Source: CAXXOK01 sp963666755 (lineage in GTDB: Bacteria; Bacillota; Clostridia; Christensenellales; Aristaeellaceae). Taken from it: a DNA stretch of 64,000 bases. Shown here piece after piece: positions 41,577-50,503 of this stretch (position 1 is the first letter of the stretch; each line of letters starts with the position of its first letter). Where the stretch lies: positions 62,001 through 126,000 of the forward strand of contig CAXXGW010000002.1 of NCBI GenBank assembly GCA_963666755.2, given 5' to 3'. The notes under the pieces are model-generated. The model was not told the origin of the DNA and did no database searches. It was given only the letters and a program-made list of their open reading frames with translations. The translations under genes were made by a program, and so were the position numbers.

Positions 41577-42608
41577 TCAGGTACTGTCTTTTTCCACAAA
41601 GCCCCACGGCATCACCACCGGTTCCTGCGGCTGGCCGTCAATCATCCGCATCAGCATATGCACCGCCTCCGCGCCAAGCCGCTGCTTGGGGTGATCCAGC
41701 GAGGTGATCCGCACCGCCGCCAAATCCGCCATGGTGCTATTGTCAAAGCTAATGATGGCCAGATTCCCCGGCACCAATTTCCCGGCCCGCAAGAGCAGGT
41801 TTAACAGCGGCACCGCCACCTCGTCGTTATAGCAGACCACGGCTGTGCAGCCCGCCGTTACGCTCAGGCCGTACTGATCCACCATGTCCGCGCGCGTCGC
41901 GGTGGAAAACCACAGCACGCGGTCGTCCATCAGCTCCAGCCCATGTTCCTGCAGCGCGTCGGCATAGCCCAGGTAGCGCTCGTGCCCCTGCCGATCGTCA
42001 TACTTAAAAATACCGGCAATGCGCGTATGCCCTTTCCGGATCAGGAAATTGGTCGCATCGTACCCGCCGCGCCGATCCTCCGTGACAATGTAAGGGATGC
42101 CTGCCAAATCCCGGTAGAAGCCGTTCAGGAACACAATCGGCACCCCGTGCTCCTTCAGCTTGCGGTACATGTCCAAATTCGGGTTGGGCAGGGCGCTTTT
42201 GGTGCCCTCCACCAGCAGCCCGTCGATCGGCTTATCAAACAGGGCATGCAGCACGCGGCTTTCGCTGTCCACCCGGTTATTGGTGGCAAACAGCATCGGC
42301 GTATAGCCGCGCAGGCTCAACGCCTCCTGTATGCCCGCCAGGATACTGGGCAGGATGTATTCGCTGATGTAGGTGCTGACCACCGCCACGTTATGCCCGC
42401 GTTCGGCGCGCTTCTGCACGCCGCGCACATACGTGCCGCTGCCGCGGATACGCTCGGTCAGCCCTTCGGTGGCCAGTATGCCCAACGCCTGCCGCACCGT
42501 CTGGCGGCTACAGCTATACTGCACCGTCAGCTCGTTTTCCGAGGGCAGCTTCTCCCCCCGCACGTATTGGCCGTTGCGGATGGCGGCGCGCAATGCGTCG
42601 GTCAGCAC
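41577..42608 (-). CDS. GntR-type regulator with LacI-like sugar-binding domain (AraR-like)
   Basis: A ~343-residue regulator (up to 350 with the upstream start). A winged-helix GntR DNA-binding domain (KLPSENELTVQYSCSRQTVR, then LATEGLTERIRGSGTYVRG) is followed by a periplasmic-binding-protein-like domain (VAVVSTYISEYILPSILAGI; TAVVCYNDEVAVPLLNLLL; DLAAVRITSLDHPKQRLGAE), as in AraR. It would bind a sugar and control the adjacent ABC transporter; it is the last gene of that operon. The listed start GTG 42608 lacks a ribosome site: the family N-terminus continues upstream (RIDRYKYL), and an AUC at 42629 is ideally spaced from AAAGGAGG (see findings). Confidence 0.85.
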   Translation of the reverse strand: MLTDALRAAIRNGQYVRGEKLPSENELTVQYSCSRQTVRQALGILATEGLTERIRGSGTYVRGVQKRAERGHNVAVVSTYISEYILPSILAGIQEALSLRGYTPMLFATNNRVDSESRVLHALFDKPIDGLLVEGTKSALPNPNLDMYRKLKEHGVPIVFLNGFYRDLAGIPYIVTEDRRGGYDATNFLIRKGHTRIAGIFKYDDRQGHERYLGYADALQEHGLELMDDRVLWFSTATRADMVDQYGLSVTAGCTAVVCYNDEVAVPLLNLLLRAGKLVPGNLAIISFDNSTMADLAAVRITSLDHPKQRLGAEAVHMLMRMIDGQPQEPVVMPWGFVEKDST

Positions 42609-42751
42609 CAGATACTTATAACGATCGATACGCGTCGCCTCCTTTCCGCCGTGCCCGAGGGCGTTTTCCCGTTTGGCAAAGCGCCGTCAACCCGCTGTAT
42701 CCGGTTGGCGGCGCCATGCCTTCCGTCCCACCGAACGGGGCCGGGCGCGGG

Positions 42752-43945
42752 TTATTTCTTATTTTTACTCAGCACGTCGAAGGCGACCGCCATCAGCAGC
42801 ACGAAGCCCTTGATGGCCTGCTGCCAGTCGATGGAGATGCCCATGATGGACATACCGTTGTTCAGCACGCCCATGATCAGGCCGCCGACGATACAGCCGA
42901 ACACCGTGCCGATACCGCCGCTGGCGGACGCGCCGCCGATGTAGCAGCTGGCGATGGCGTCCAGCTCAAAGTTGACGCCCGCTTTCGGCGTGGCGGCGTT
43001 TAACCGGCCCGCGAACACGATGCCCGCAATGGCCGAAAGCACGCCCATGTTCACGTACACCCAGAAGAACACCCGCTTGGTCTTAATGCCCGACAGCCGC
43101 GCGGCCTTCTCGTTTCCGCCGAAGGCGTAAATATGGCGGCCGATGGTGGTCTTGCTGGTTACAAAGGTGTAAATCAGGATCAGTACGCCCAGCAGCACCA
43201 GCACCGTGGGGATGCCTTTATAATCGTTCAGCCAGAAGCTGAACAGGTTGATGGCGGACACCATCAGCACGATTTTGACCGTCAGCAGCGCGGGCGTGAG
43301 CACCGCAAACCCGTAGCGGCGCATTTCCTTGCGCTTGCGCAGTTCGCTGATCACAAACAGGACGCTGGCCAGCAGGCCGATGGCAAGGGTCAGCAGGTTC
43401 AGCTGCTTGCCGAACAGCATCATGGGGCCTGTGACGTCGGTGACCACATCCGGCAGGAACCCGGCGGACAGCGACGTATACACATCCGGGAACGGCGCTT
43501 TGGTCTGCCCTTTCAGGATAACCATCGTAAGCCCGCGGAAAATCAGCTGCCCAGCCAGCGTCACAATAAACGCCGGGATGTTTACATAGGAAATCCAGAA
43601 GCCCTGCCACGCGCCGATCAACCCGCCCAGAATCAGCGAGAGGAGCAGCACCACCACCGGGTCGATCTTCCAGTCCATGATGAACACCGCGCTCGTCGCG
43701 CCGATGAACGCCGCGATGGAGCCGACGGACAGGTCGATGTTGCCGGTCAGGATCGTCAGCAGCATACCGATGGCCAGCACCAGAATGTAGCTGTTTTGCA
43801 TGATCAGGTTGGATACGTTCAGCGGTTTAAGCAGCACGCCGCCGGTAAGGAACTGGAACAGGATCATGATGGCGATCAGCGCCATGCCCATGCCGTATTG
43901 GCGGCCGCTGAGCTTAATTTTGGGCTTCCGTTGTGTTGCCTCCAT
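42752..43945 (-). CDS. Monosaccharide ABC transporter permease (MmsB/GguB/XylH-like)
   Basis: A 397-residue inner-membrane permease with about ten helices. The hallmark TGNIDLSVGSIAAFIGATSA (about residues 66-85) and FGGNEKAARLSGIKTKRVFF (the EAA-like coupling loop, near 280) are intact, as is IGGASASGGIGTVFGCIVGG. It forms the channel of a high-affinity sugar importer (xylose/arabinose/galactose-type); the sugar is not decidable. It starts 2 bp after the ATPase gene stop. Confidence 0.93.
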   Translation of the reverse strand: MEATQRKPKIKLSGRQYGMGMALIAIMILFQFLTGGVLLKPLNVSNLIMQNSYILVLAIGMLLTILTGNIDLSVGSIAAFIGATSAVFIMDWKIDPVVVLLLSLILGGLIGAWQGFWISYVNIPAFIVTLAGQLIFRGLTMVILKGQTKAPFPDVYTSLSAGFLPDVVTDVTGPMMLFGKQLNLLTLAIGLLASVLFVISELRKRKEMRRYGFAVLTPALLTVKIVLMVSAINLFSFWLNDYKGIPTVLVLLGVLILIYTFVTSKTTIGRHIYAFGGNEKAARLSGIKTKRVFFWVYVNMGVLSAIAGIVFAGRLNAATPKAGVNFELDAIASCYIGGASASGGIGTVFGCIVGGLIMGVLNNGMSIMGISIDWQQAIKGFVLLMAVAFDVLSKNKK

Positions 43946-43947
43946 GG

Positions 43948-45483
43948 TTAACCCTCCCTGCTGCTTTGCATGATGCAGCGCATAACGCTTTCCTGCGTCG
44001 CCTCGGATTTATCCAGCTCGCCGACGATGCGCCCGTGGTTCATCACGTATACGCGGTCGCTCATGCCCAGCACCTCGGGCAGCTCGCTGGAGATGATGAT
44101 GACCGCTTTCCCGGCGGCCGCCAGCTGGTTGATGATGGTATAAATCTCATATTTCGCGCCAACATCGATGCCGCGGGTCGGCTCGTCCAGAATCAGCACG
44201 TCGGGGTTGGCGAAAATCCAGCGGCTGAGGCACACTTTTTGCTGGTTGCCGCCGGAGAGGTTCCCTGTCAGCTGCGATATGGAGGGGGTTTTGATATTCA
44301 GCTTGTCGCGGTATTCTTCCGCCACGCGGATTTCCTTGTTTTTATTGATGACCATCCGTTTGCTCAGCTTATCGAGGCTGGCCATGGAGATGTTTTCCCG
44401 CACGTCGTTAATCAGAATCAGCCCGGCGGTTTTACGATCCTCCGTCAGGTAGGCGACGCCGTGGCGGATGGCGCTGTGGATGGTTTTCAGCTCTACGCGC
44501 TTGCCGTCCTTATACATCGTGCCGGTAATTTTTTTGCCGTAGGCCTTGCCGAACATGCTCATGGCAAGCTCGGTGCGGCCCGCGCCCATCAGCCCGGCAA
44601 TGCCCACCACTTCGCCCTTGCGCACATGCAGGTTAATGTTTTTCAGAATCTGGCGGTTTTCATCGGAGGGGTCGAAAGCGCACCAATCCTTGACTTCAAA
44701 ATACGTATCGCCGATTTCGCTGTTGCGCGCGGGCCAGCGATCCTTGATCTCACGGCCCACCATGCCTTTGATGATGCGATCCTCGCCGATATCGTCCTGC
44801 CCCTTGACCAGCGTTTCGATGGTCGCGCCGTCGCGCAGGATGGTGATGCTGTCGGCCACCGACTCGACTTCGTTCAGCTTGTGGCTGATGATGATGCAAG
44901 GCACGCCCCGGCGCTTGAGGTCCACAATGATCTCCAGCAGGTGGGTGGATTCGGCCTCGTTCAGCGCCGCGGTCGGCTCGTCCAAAATCAGCAGCTTGAC
45001 ATCCTTGGCCAGCGCCTTGGCGATTTCCACCAGCTGCTGCTTGCCCACGCCGATGTCCTTAATCAGGGTATCGGGGGCTTCGTTCAGGCCGACGAGCTTG
45101 AGCAGTTCCGCGGTGCGCGCGCGGGTTTCCGACCAGTTGATGATGCCGCCGTGCGCCCGCTCGTTGCCCAGAAACATATTCTCCGCAATGCTCAGATAGG
45201 GCACCAGCGCCAGCTCCTGATGGATGATGGCGATGCCCTTGTGCTCGCTGTCCTTTATATTATGGAAAACGCACACTTCCCCCCGGAAAATGATATCGCC
45301 CGTATAGGTGCCGTGGGGGTAAACGCCGCTGAGGACGTTCATCAGCGTGCTTTTGCCCGCGCCGTTCTCACCGACCAGCGCGTGGATTTCATCGTCTTTC
45401 ACCACCAGGTTCACGTTGTCCAGCGCCTTTACGCCCGGAAACTCTTTGGTGATGTTCTTCATTTGCAGGATCACATTGTCCAT
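43948..45483 (-). CDS. Monosaccharide ABC transporter ATP-binding protein (MmsA/GguA-like)
   Basis: A 511-residue protein with two ATP-binding domains. Domain 1 has GENGAGKSTLMNVLSG (Walker A, near 37), and LLILDEPTAALNE (Walker B, near 160). Domain 2 has the degenerate Walker A GLMGAGRTELAMSMFG, the signature LSGGNQQKVCLSRWI and VLILDEPTRGIDVGAK. This double layout is normal for the sugar-importing CUT2 class. The ATG at 45483 (AAGGAG about 13 bases upstream) is preferred to the GTG at 45495. Confidence 0.95.
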   Translation of the reverse strand: MDNVILQMKNITKEFPGVKALDNVNLVVKDDEIHALVGENGAGKSTLMNVLSGVYPHGTYTGDIIFRGEVCVFHNIKDSEHKGIAIIHQELALVPYLSIAENMFLGNERAHGGIINWSETRARTAELLKLVGLNEAPDTLIKDIGVGKQQLVEIAKALAKDVKLLILDEPTAALNEAESTHLLEIIVDLKRRGVPCIIISHKLNEVESVADSITILRDGATIETLVKGQDDIGEDRIIKGMVGREIKDRWPARNSEIGDTYFEVKDWCAFDPSDENRQILKNINLHVRKGEVVGIAGLMGAGRTELAMSMFGKAYGKKITGTMYKDGKRVELKTIHSAIRHGVAYLTEDRKTAGLILINDVRENISMASLDKLSKRMVINKNKEIRVAEEYRDKLNIKTPSISQLTGNLSGGNQQKVCLSRWIFANPDVLILDEPTRGIDVGAKYEIYTIINQLAAAGKAVIIISSELPEVLGMSDRVYVMNHGRIVGELDKSEATQESVMRCIMQSSREG

Positions 45484-45617
45484 AAACGGTCTCACACTCC
45501 TTGTTCAATGCGTGAGGGGGAGGAGGAAAGGCTCCCGCCGGGCGCGCCGGGCGTGGCGCAGAAGCGCAAAGAGTATGGCGGCGGTTGGACCGCCGCCATA
45601 CGGAACCCATTGTGTGC

Positions 45618-46676
45618 TTACTGCAGCTGATCCATGGTGTAGTACTGGCTGTCGGTAACCAGCACCTGCACCGCGTTGGTGGCGTCGATCGGCACCGGCT
45701 CGCAGAGGAAGGAAGGCACAACCTTCACGCCGTTGTCATAGGTGGTGGTGTCGTTGATGGAGGGCTCGCTGCCGGTCAGCACCGCGTCCACCATTTCCAC
45801 GGCCTTGGAGGCCAGGGTACGGGTGTCTTTGAAGATGGTGGAATACTGCTCGTGCGCGAGGATGCTCTTCACAGAGGGCAGCTCCGCATCCTGACCGGAG
45901 ATGATCGGGAAGGGCTGGTCGGCGGAGCCGTAGCCCACGTTCTTCACAGAGGCCAGCACGCCGATGGAGATGCCGTCATAGGGGCTGAGGATGGCGTCCA
46001 CGCGGGCGTCGGTGTAGTTGGCGGTGATGATGTTGTCCATACGGGACTGGGCAGTCGCGCCGTCCCAACGGAGGGTGGCCACCTGGTCAAAGGCGGTCTG
46101 GCCGGATTTGACAACCAGCTTGCCGCTGTCCAGATAGGGCTGCAGAATGCTCATCGCGCCGTTGAAGAAGAAGCCGGCGTTGTTGTCGTCGGGGGAACCG
46201 GCGAACAGCTCGATGTTGAAGGGGCCGGCGGCATCCGGAAGGCCCAGCGCGTCCACGATGGAGGTCGCCTGCTGCACGCCAACCAGGAAGTTGTCAAACG
46301 TTGCATAGTAGCTGACGGCGTCGGTGTTGCGGATCAGGCGGTCATACGCGATGACCGGGATGCTGGCATCCTTCGCCTTTTGCAGCACAGCGGTCAGGGA
46401 CTCGCCGTCGATGGAGGCGATTACCAGAACCTTCACGCCCTTGGTGATCATGTTTTCGATCTGGGAAACCTGGTTTTCCACGATGTCTTCCGCATACTGC
46501 AGATCCACCGTGTAGCCCTTGGCTTCGAGCTGTTCCTTCATGTTCGCGCCGTCGGCGATCCAACGGGCGGAAGACTGCGTGGGCATGCACACGCCAACCA
46601 GACCTTCGGCGGCGGCGACGGAAGCGACGCCCAGAACCAACGTAAGCGCCAGGACGATTGCCAGAACCTTCTTCAT
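45618..46676 (-). CDS. Sugar-binding protein of the CUT2 transporter (ChvE/MmsC-like)
   Basis: A 352-residue exported binding protein. Signal peptide MKKVLAIVLALTLVLGVASV then AAAE; no lipobox Cys is visible. The periplasmic-binding-protein fold has GVCMPTQSSARWIADGANMK, VLVIASIDGESLTAVLQKAK, IPVIAYDRLIRNTDAVSYY and VDAILSPYDGISIGVL, resembling ChvE-type aldose binders. Without a Cys anchor in a monoderm cell it may remain associated by its signal peptide; this is unresolved. It is the first gene of the operon, with promoter TTGACA-N18-TATCCT. Confidence 0.9.
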   Translation of the reverse strand: MKKVLAIVLALTLVLGVASVAAAEGLVGVCMPTQSSARWIADGANMKEQLEAKGYTVDLQYAEDIVENQVSQIENMITKGVKVLVIASIDGESLTAVLQKAKDASIPVIAYDRLIRNTDAVSYYATFDNFLVGVQQATSIVDALGLPDAAGPFNIELFAGSPDDNNAGFFFNGAMSILQPYLDSGKLVVKSGQTAFDQVATLRWDGATAQSRMDNIITANYTDARVDAILSPYDGISIGVLASVKNVGYGSADQPFPIISGQDAELPSVKSILAHEQYSTIFKDTRTLASKAVEMVDAVLTGSEPSINDTTTYDNGVKVVPSFLCEPVPIDATNAVQVLVTDSQYYTMDQLQ

Positions 46677-46760
46677 GTTTTCCACTCCTTTTAAGTTGTG
46701 CGTACAAGCGTGAAGAAGCGGCGTACCGGTCCGCACATCCACTTCTCTCTTGTTGCCACA

Positions 46761-46790
46761 AGGATACCATGCTAAACGGGAAGTTGTCAA
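46761..46790 (-). promoter_or_regulatory. Sugar transporter operon promoter
   Basis: Minus strand TTGACA, 18-bp spacer, TATCCT, with a leader of about 75 nt to the binding-protein gene. Confidence 0.6.
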
Positions 46791-46940
46791 TACATATGGG
46801 AGCAGTTTTTCCAAAAAAGACAGAGCTTCTCTGTGCATTTTGCTTTCCTGCGCACAGTGCGCAAGGTTCTGCAAGTACAAGTAGCATACAACTTGAACGG
46901 TTTTCCGGCTGTTTTCGGGCCTTTAACCGTAAAAGTAAGT

Positions 46941-46956
46941 ATAAGTACGTACCAAT
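46941..46956. promoter_or_regulatory. AraR-like operator candidate
   Basis: ATAAGTACGTACCAAT: a GTACGTAC-centred palindrome that matches the AraR consensus ATTTGTACGTACAAAT at 12 of 16 positions. It sits about 150 bp upstream of the transporter promoter, which lies in the operon encoding the GntR/LacI regulator. Confidence 0.5.
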
Positions 46957-46989
46957 CGCCCGCATTTTAACACATCGCGCCACAGCCGT

Positions 46990-47360
46990 TTGGGCGCAAT
47001 CAAGGCTTTTATACGGCGGTTTACCCTCGCAGCCCCTCCGTTGCGCCCTGCAATCTGCCGTTCTGGTTTTCCAGTCGATTTTTTCCTGCCGCGGTGCGGA
47101 CAGCTTGCGTTAAAACGCCGTAAATGCAAGGGTTTGCGTGGCTTTAGCAAGCCGGACATCGCAGACCGGGCACAGAGCGGCGCTTGCTTTTCCTGTGGGG
47201 CTGTGTATCACACCGTCGTCCCTTTTTGATTGGCGGCGCAGTTCCATGGGGCATGCCGCGGCAGGCGGAATGCAACCCCGGATCGCACCTCTCCGGCAGC
47301 CGCACACGGCGTGCGCCTCCCACGGCAACACAGAGGCGCCGCCGCCAATCCGCCCTCGCC
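46990..47360. other. Intergenic stretch without recognisable gene
   Basis: Part of the ~1-kb gap between the transporter operon and the tRNA. An imperfect inverted repeat ATTGGCGGCGC (near 47229) and GCGCCGCCGCCAAT (near 47337) is present. I see no supported coding sequence or known RNA in it. Confidence 0.4.
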
Positions 47361-47389
47361 TTGACATTCCCGAACCATTCCATTACAAT
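47361..47389 (+). promoter_or_regulatory. Promoter upstream of tRNA-Arg
   Basis: TTGACA, 17-bp spacer, TACAAT. The start lies about 276 nt upstream of the tRNA, so the precursor has an unusually long leader. Confidence 0.65.
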
Positions 47390-47671
47390 GGGACGCGACC
47401 CCGCGTCAAAGGCCCGGCAGGGCAACATCGCTTGCAGGTTTGGGGTTTCCATGCCGGGGTTCAGTCAGCGCAATGCGGCAGGCAAGGCCCAGCCCAGACG
47501 AACCTGCACGGGGAAGGGCTCCAGCCTTTGCCGCGCAAACCGGCATCGCGGCACGGTGGTGTCGCGCTTTCACCCGCCCCGCACCCGCAGTGCAGACGGG
47601 CAGAGCAGCCGCCGTCTCAGCAGCCCGACTGTGTTCGCTTTGCAAGCGGTACCAGGTACACCAAACAATCT

Positions 47672-47748
47672 GTTTCCGTAGCTCAGCAGGATAGAGCGTC
47701 CGCCTCCTAAGCGGAAGGCCGCGAGTTCGAATCTCGCCGGGAACGCCA
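47672..47748 (+). tRNA. tRNA-Arg (anticodon CCU)
   Basis: All arms fold: acceptor GTTTCCG/CGGGAAC, D stem GCTC/GAGC, anticodon stem TCCGC/GCGGA with loop CTCCTAA (anticodon CCT, reading AGG), T stem GCGAG/CTCGC with TTCGAAT, and encoded CCA. Length 77. Confidence 0.97.
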
Positions 47749-47755
47749 CATGTAG

Positions 47756-47797
47756 GGCCGGAAACCGTTGGATGAGAACGGTTTCCGGCCTTGTTTT
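47756..47797 (+). terminator. tRNA terminator
   Basis: A perfect 14-bp stem GGCCGGAAACCGTT/AACGGTTTCCGGCC with a 7-nt loop, followed by TTGTTTT. Confidence 0.9.
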
Positions 47798-47960
47798 CAA
47801 TTTTTACCCCTCTGCGAATCAAAGATCCCGTTTTCGCACAGGAGCCGTTTACGCATCCCGGTGCCCCACGCAGCCGGGTGTAAACCGATTCGATGCTTCC
47901 CTTGAAGGCGCAGCGCGCAAAGCGCGGCCCGCCGGTGCATGCACGGGCAACAGCGGAAAG

Positions 47961-48004
47961 CAACCGGCCGCCGGTCAGGGTGAACCCTGACCGACTGCCG
48001 GTTG
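47961..48004 (-). terminator. Nested hairpin 3' of the SDR operon
   Basis: Outer stem CAACCGGC/GCCGGTTG and inner stem CGGTCAGGG/CCCTGACCG with TGAA loop. Read on the minus strand it lies 64 nt after the last SDR gene. The rest of the 319-bp gap shows nothing. Confidence 0.5.
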
Positions 48005-48067
48005 CAGAATTGCGAACCGCGCTTATAGCCACCGCGTTGTTTTTTGCCACTTACCCGGAAACAGTGC

Positions 48068-48892
48068 TCAGTCCCCTGCCACGCTCTGCCCGCAGGCTTC
48101 CGGAACAAGCCACTTGCGCTGCGTTTGGGTCCACCGCCAATAGATGGCTGCCGCCACCCAATGCCGCGGCACAATCTTCCCTAGAAAAGACAGCGTCTTA
48201 TTAAACCCGCCGGGGATGTACATTCCCTTCCCGGCCAGGGCGCGGTTCAGCAATTTGCGGGTAATGGTTTCCAGTGCGTTGGTGGTTATATCCCCCAGAA
48301 TGCCCTGCGCGGCAATGCCCTCCATGGCCTCTTTGGTGGTCGCCATGCCCCCGGGGCAAAACGCCAGCACACTGGCATTCCGGCTTTTCAGCTCCTGCCG
48401 AAGCGCAAGGGCAAAGTCCAGCAAGAACCGTTTGGACGCGGCATAGGTCGCCTTGAGCGGCATGGGGAACATGGAAGCAAGGCTGGAAACAAAAACAACG
48501 CTGAAACGCGCTGCCGGGTTGCGGCGCGCTAAAACCGCGTGGGTAATGCGCAGCGTCGCGGCATCGTTAAGCGAAACGATGCTGACCACGTTCTCCCGAT
48601 CCCGGCCGCAAAAATCGCCTTCAAAATCCAAGCCCGCAATGTTCAGCAACATCTCAAAGCGAAGCGCGCGCCGGTCCACCTCCGCAAGCATCGCATCCAC
48701 GCTGTCCGCGCTGGTCAAGTCGCATGCCCTGACCGTCACGGTAACCGGAAACTGCCGTTCCAGACCGCGTTGCAGGCAGCACAGCCCCGCTTCGTTTACG
48801 TCGGTTAAAAACAGCTGGTACCCGCGACGGGCGCATTCGGTGGCCAGCGCACGGCCAAGGCCGCCCGCCGCGCCGGTAATAAACACATTCAT
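48068..48892 (-). CDS. Short-chain dehydrogenase/reductase
   Basis: A 274-residue SDR. Cofactor motif ITGAAGGLGRAL (GxxxGxG, residues 5-16), the DLTS segment near 63, NIAG (NNAG variant, near 90), the catalytic Ser in VVFVSSLAS (near 140) and YAASK (Y-x3-K, near 153) are present. It overlaps the upstream SDR stop by 4 bp (ATGA), so translation is coupled. It is the final gene of the PadR operon. Substrate unknown. Confidence 0.88.
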   Translation of the reverse strand: MNVFITGAAGGLGRALATECARRGYQLFLTDVNEAGLCCLQRGLERQFPVTVTVRACDLTSADSVDAMLAEVDRRALRFEMLLNIAGLDFEGDFCGRDRENVVSIVSLNDAATLRITHAVLARRNPAARFSVVFVSSLASMFPMPLKATYAASKRFLLDFALALRQELKSRNASVLAFCPGGMATTKEAMEGIAAQGILGDITTNALETITRKLLNRALAGKGMYIPGGFNKTLSFLGKIVPRHWVAAAIYWRWTQTQRKWLVPEACGQSVAGD

Positions 48893-49749
48893 GCGTTTCC
48901 CTCCCCGCTGTAGCTGATCCCGCACAGGCGCTCGCTGAGCGCGAACAGGCGGTTTGCGTTTTCCCCCGTAACCTGCCCGCTATAGGCGGCTTCCTTGCAG
49001 TGATAATAGTACAGCCCTTCCGGCTGGCGTTCCCACTCGCACAGGAACGCATAGGTTCTCGCGGGCACGGCCGGCGGGTCGCCGCGACGTTTGTGCAGCG
49101 ACCAGAACCAGTTCACAAGCGTTCCCGTTTTTTTGTTGCCAATGTTTGTCTTCACAAGGCCGGGGTCAACCACATAGGCGCGGATGCCGTATTCGGAGTA
49201 ACGGTCGTTCAGCGCCTTGGCAAACAGGAGGTTGCACAGCTTGGACTGTTTGTAGGCCGTCAGCGGGTTGTAGCCGCGCCTGAGCATCACGTCGTCCCAG
49301 TATACCCTGATGCCTTTATGGGAGTTGCTGCCGGTAATCAGCACCCGGCCGCCCGCTTTTTGCAGGAACGGTAACAGCCGGTAGGTGAGCAGGAACCCTG
49401 AGAGGTGGTTGAGCGCGAACTGCTGCTCGTACCCTTCTTCGGTGGTGGCGTACCAGCTTCGCACACAGCCCGCGTTCAGGATCAGCGCGAAAAGCTCACC
49501 GTCGCCGTCCGAACGCAGGCAGGCGGCAATTTTTTCGGCAACGCCGTCCACCTCGCGCTGCTGCATCAAATCGGCTGAAAAAAACCGGATGTTTGCCTTG
49601 GGGTTTTCTGAAATCAAATCCTGTTTGGCCCGATCGCAGTTTTCCTCGCTGTGTCCAATGCCAAGAACGGAATAGCCCCGTTGGGTCAAAATGCGTGCGG
49701 TTTCCAAGCCGATGCCGGATGTGGCGCCGGTAATCACAATGGTTTTCAT
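48889..49749 (-). CDS. Short-chain dehydrogenase/reductase (retinol-dehydrogenase-like)
   Basis: A 286-residue SDR with IVITGATSGIGLETARIL (residues 4-21), SADLMQQREV, LILNAGC (NAG motif, near 87), LITGSNSHKG (catalytic Ser) and YNPLTAYKQSKLCNLLFAKA (Y-x3-K, near 168). The length and the YKQSKLCN variant recall the retinol dehydrogenase-like group. It is fourth in the operon, 18 bp after the membrane gene. Substrate unknown; both SDRs may act successively. Confidence 0.88.
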   Translation of the reverse strand: MKTIVITGATSGIGLETARILTQRGYSVLGIGHSEENCDRAKQDLISENPKANIRFFSADLMQQREVDGVAEKIAACLRSDGDGELFALILNAGCVRSWYATTEEGYEQQFALNHLSGFLLTYRLLPFLQKAGGRVLITGSNSHKGIRVYWDDVMLRRGYNPLTAYKQSKLCNLLFAKALNDRYSEYGIRAYVVDPGLVKTNIGNKKTGTLVNWFWSLHKRRGDPPAVPARTYAFLCEWERQPEGLYYYHCKEAAYSGQVTGENANRLFALSERLCGISYSGEGNA

Positions 49750-49767
49750 TTTTTACTCCTTACTGGC

Positions 49768-50493
49768 TTACAACGCGGGTACTGTGTTGGGTGGGTTCTG
49801 TTGCGCTACGGCGAACCTGCGAACCCGCACCCGGTTCAGCCTGAAGAACGCCCGAATGGATAACAGCACCAGCCCCAGCAAAACCAGATAGTAACCCGGC
49901 AGCACGACAGGCCACAGGTTGCCGGGGACAATGTGCCGGACAAGGGCCCCGTCCAGCAACTCATAGATGAAGAAGCGCTCGGTGCCTGCCACCAGCGGGC
50001 GGAACAGCAACGCCCAGAGTGCGACGCAGGCTGTGCAGGCAATCAGCTTGCGCCGGTCGCCGGCAGGATACCGGTTTGTGCTGAGCAACACCAGGCCGCA
50101 GAAGTACAGCGTGGCGTGGCTGTACAGGGAAAGGTAAATTTCTGCGGGCGGATAGGCCTGATAAACCGGCCCGCCGACGGTCACCATCGTCAGGTAGTAG
50201 AAGAATCCGGCCATCACGCCCGAGTAGGCGGCCCAGCTTTGCAGGGCCTTCCAGCCGTTCAGCAGGATCACCGGCAGTGCAAAATAGGCAATCGAGGAGT
50301 ATTCCACCGGCACCCTGAACCCTTTGCCGCGCAACGGCAACAGCATGTAGCGGCCCGCGGTAAGCAGCAACAGCGTCAGGCACGCAGCCCGCACGGCTCT
50401 GGTTCGGGTGGCTTCGGCGCATGTGCACAGCCAGGCTGCCAGCAGTTGAACCGTAATCAATACCAGCAGCGCCAGCGCGTTTAACCCGTACAT
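49768..50493 (-). CDS. YwaF/TIGR02206-like membrane protein
   Basis: A 241-residue polytopic protein with about seven helices. It shows the PLRGKGFRVPVEYSSIAYFA, ILLNGWKALQSWAAY, YSHATLYFCGLVLLS and LPGYYLVLLGLVLL segments typical of the TIGR02206/YwaF family, whose function is unknown. The ATG at 50493 follows GGAGG. It is third in the PadR operon, 10 bp after the HAAS gene. Confidence 0.65.
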   Translation of the reverse strand: MYGLNALALLVLITVQLLAAWLCTCAEATRTRAVRAACLTLLLLTAGRYMLLPLRGKGFRVPVEYSSIAYFALPVILLNGWKALQSWAAYSGVMAGFFYYLTMVTVGGPVYQAYPPAEIYLSLYSHATLYFCGLVLLSTNRYPAGDRRKLIACTACVALWALLFRPLVAGTERFFIYELLDGALVRHIVPGNLWPVVLPGYYLVLLGLVLLSIRAFFRLNRVRVRRFAVAQQNPPNTVPAL

Positions 50494-50503
50494 GTTTGCC
50501 TCC

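Noticed and set aside
47406..48050. 214-residue minus-strand ORF across the tRNA
   Set aside because: Contains the phrase GEIRTRGLPLRRRTLYPAELR, the well-known translation of the antisense strand of a tRNA; it is spurious.
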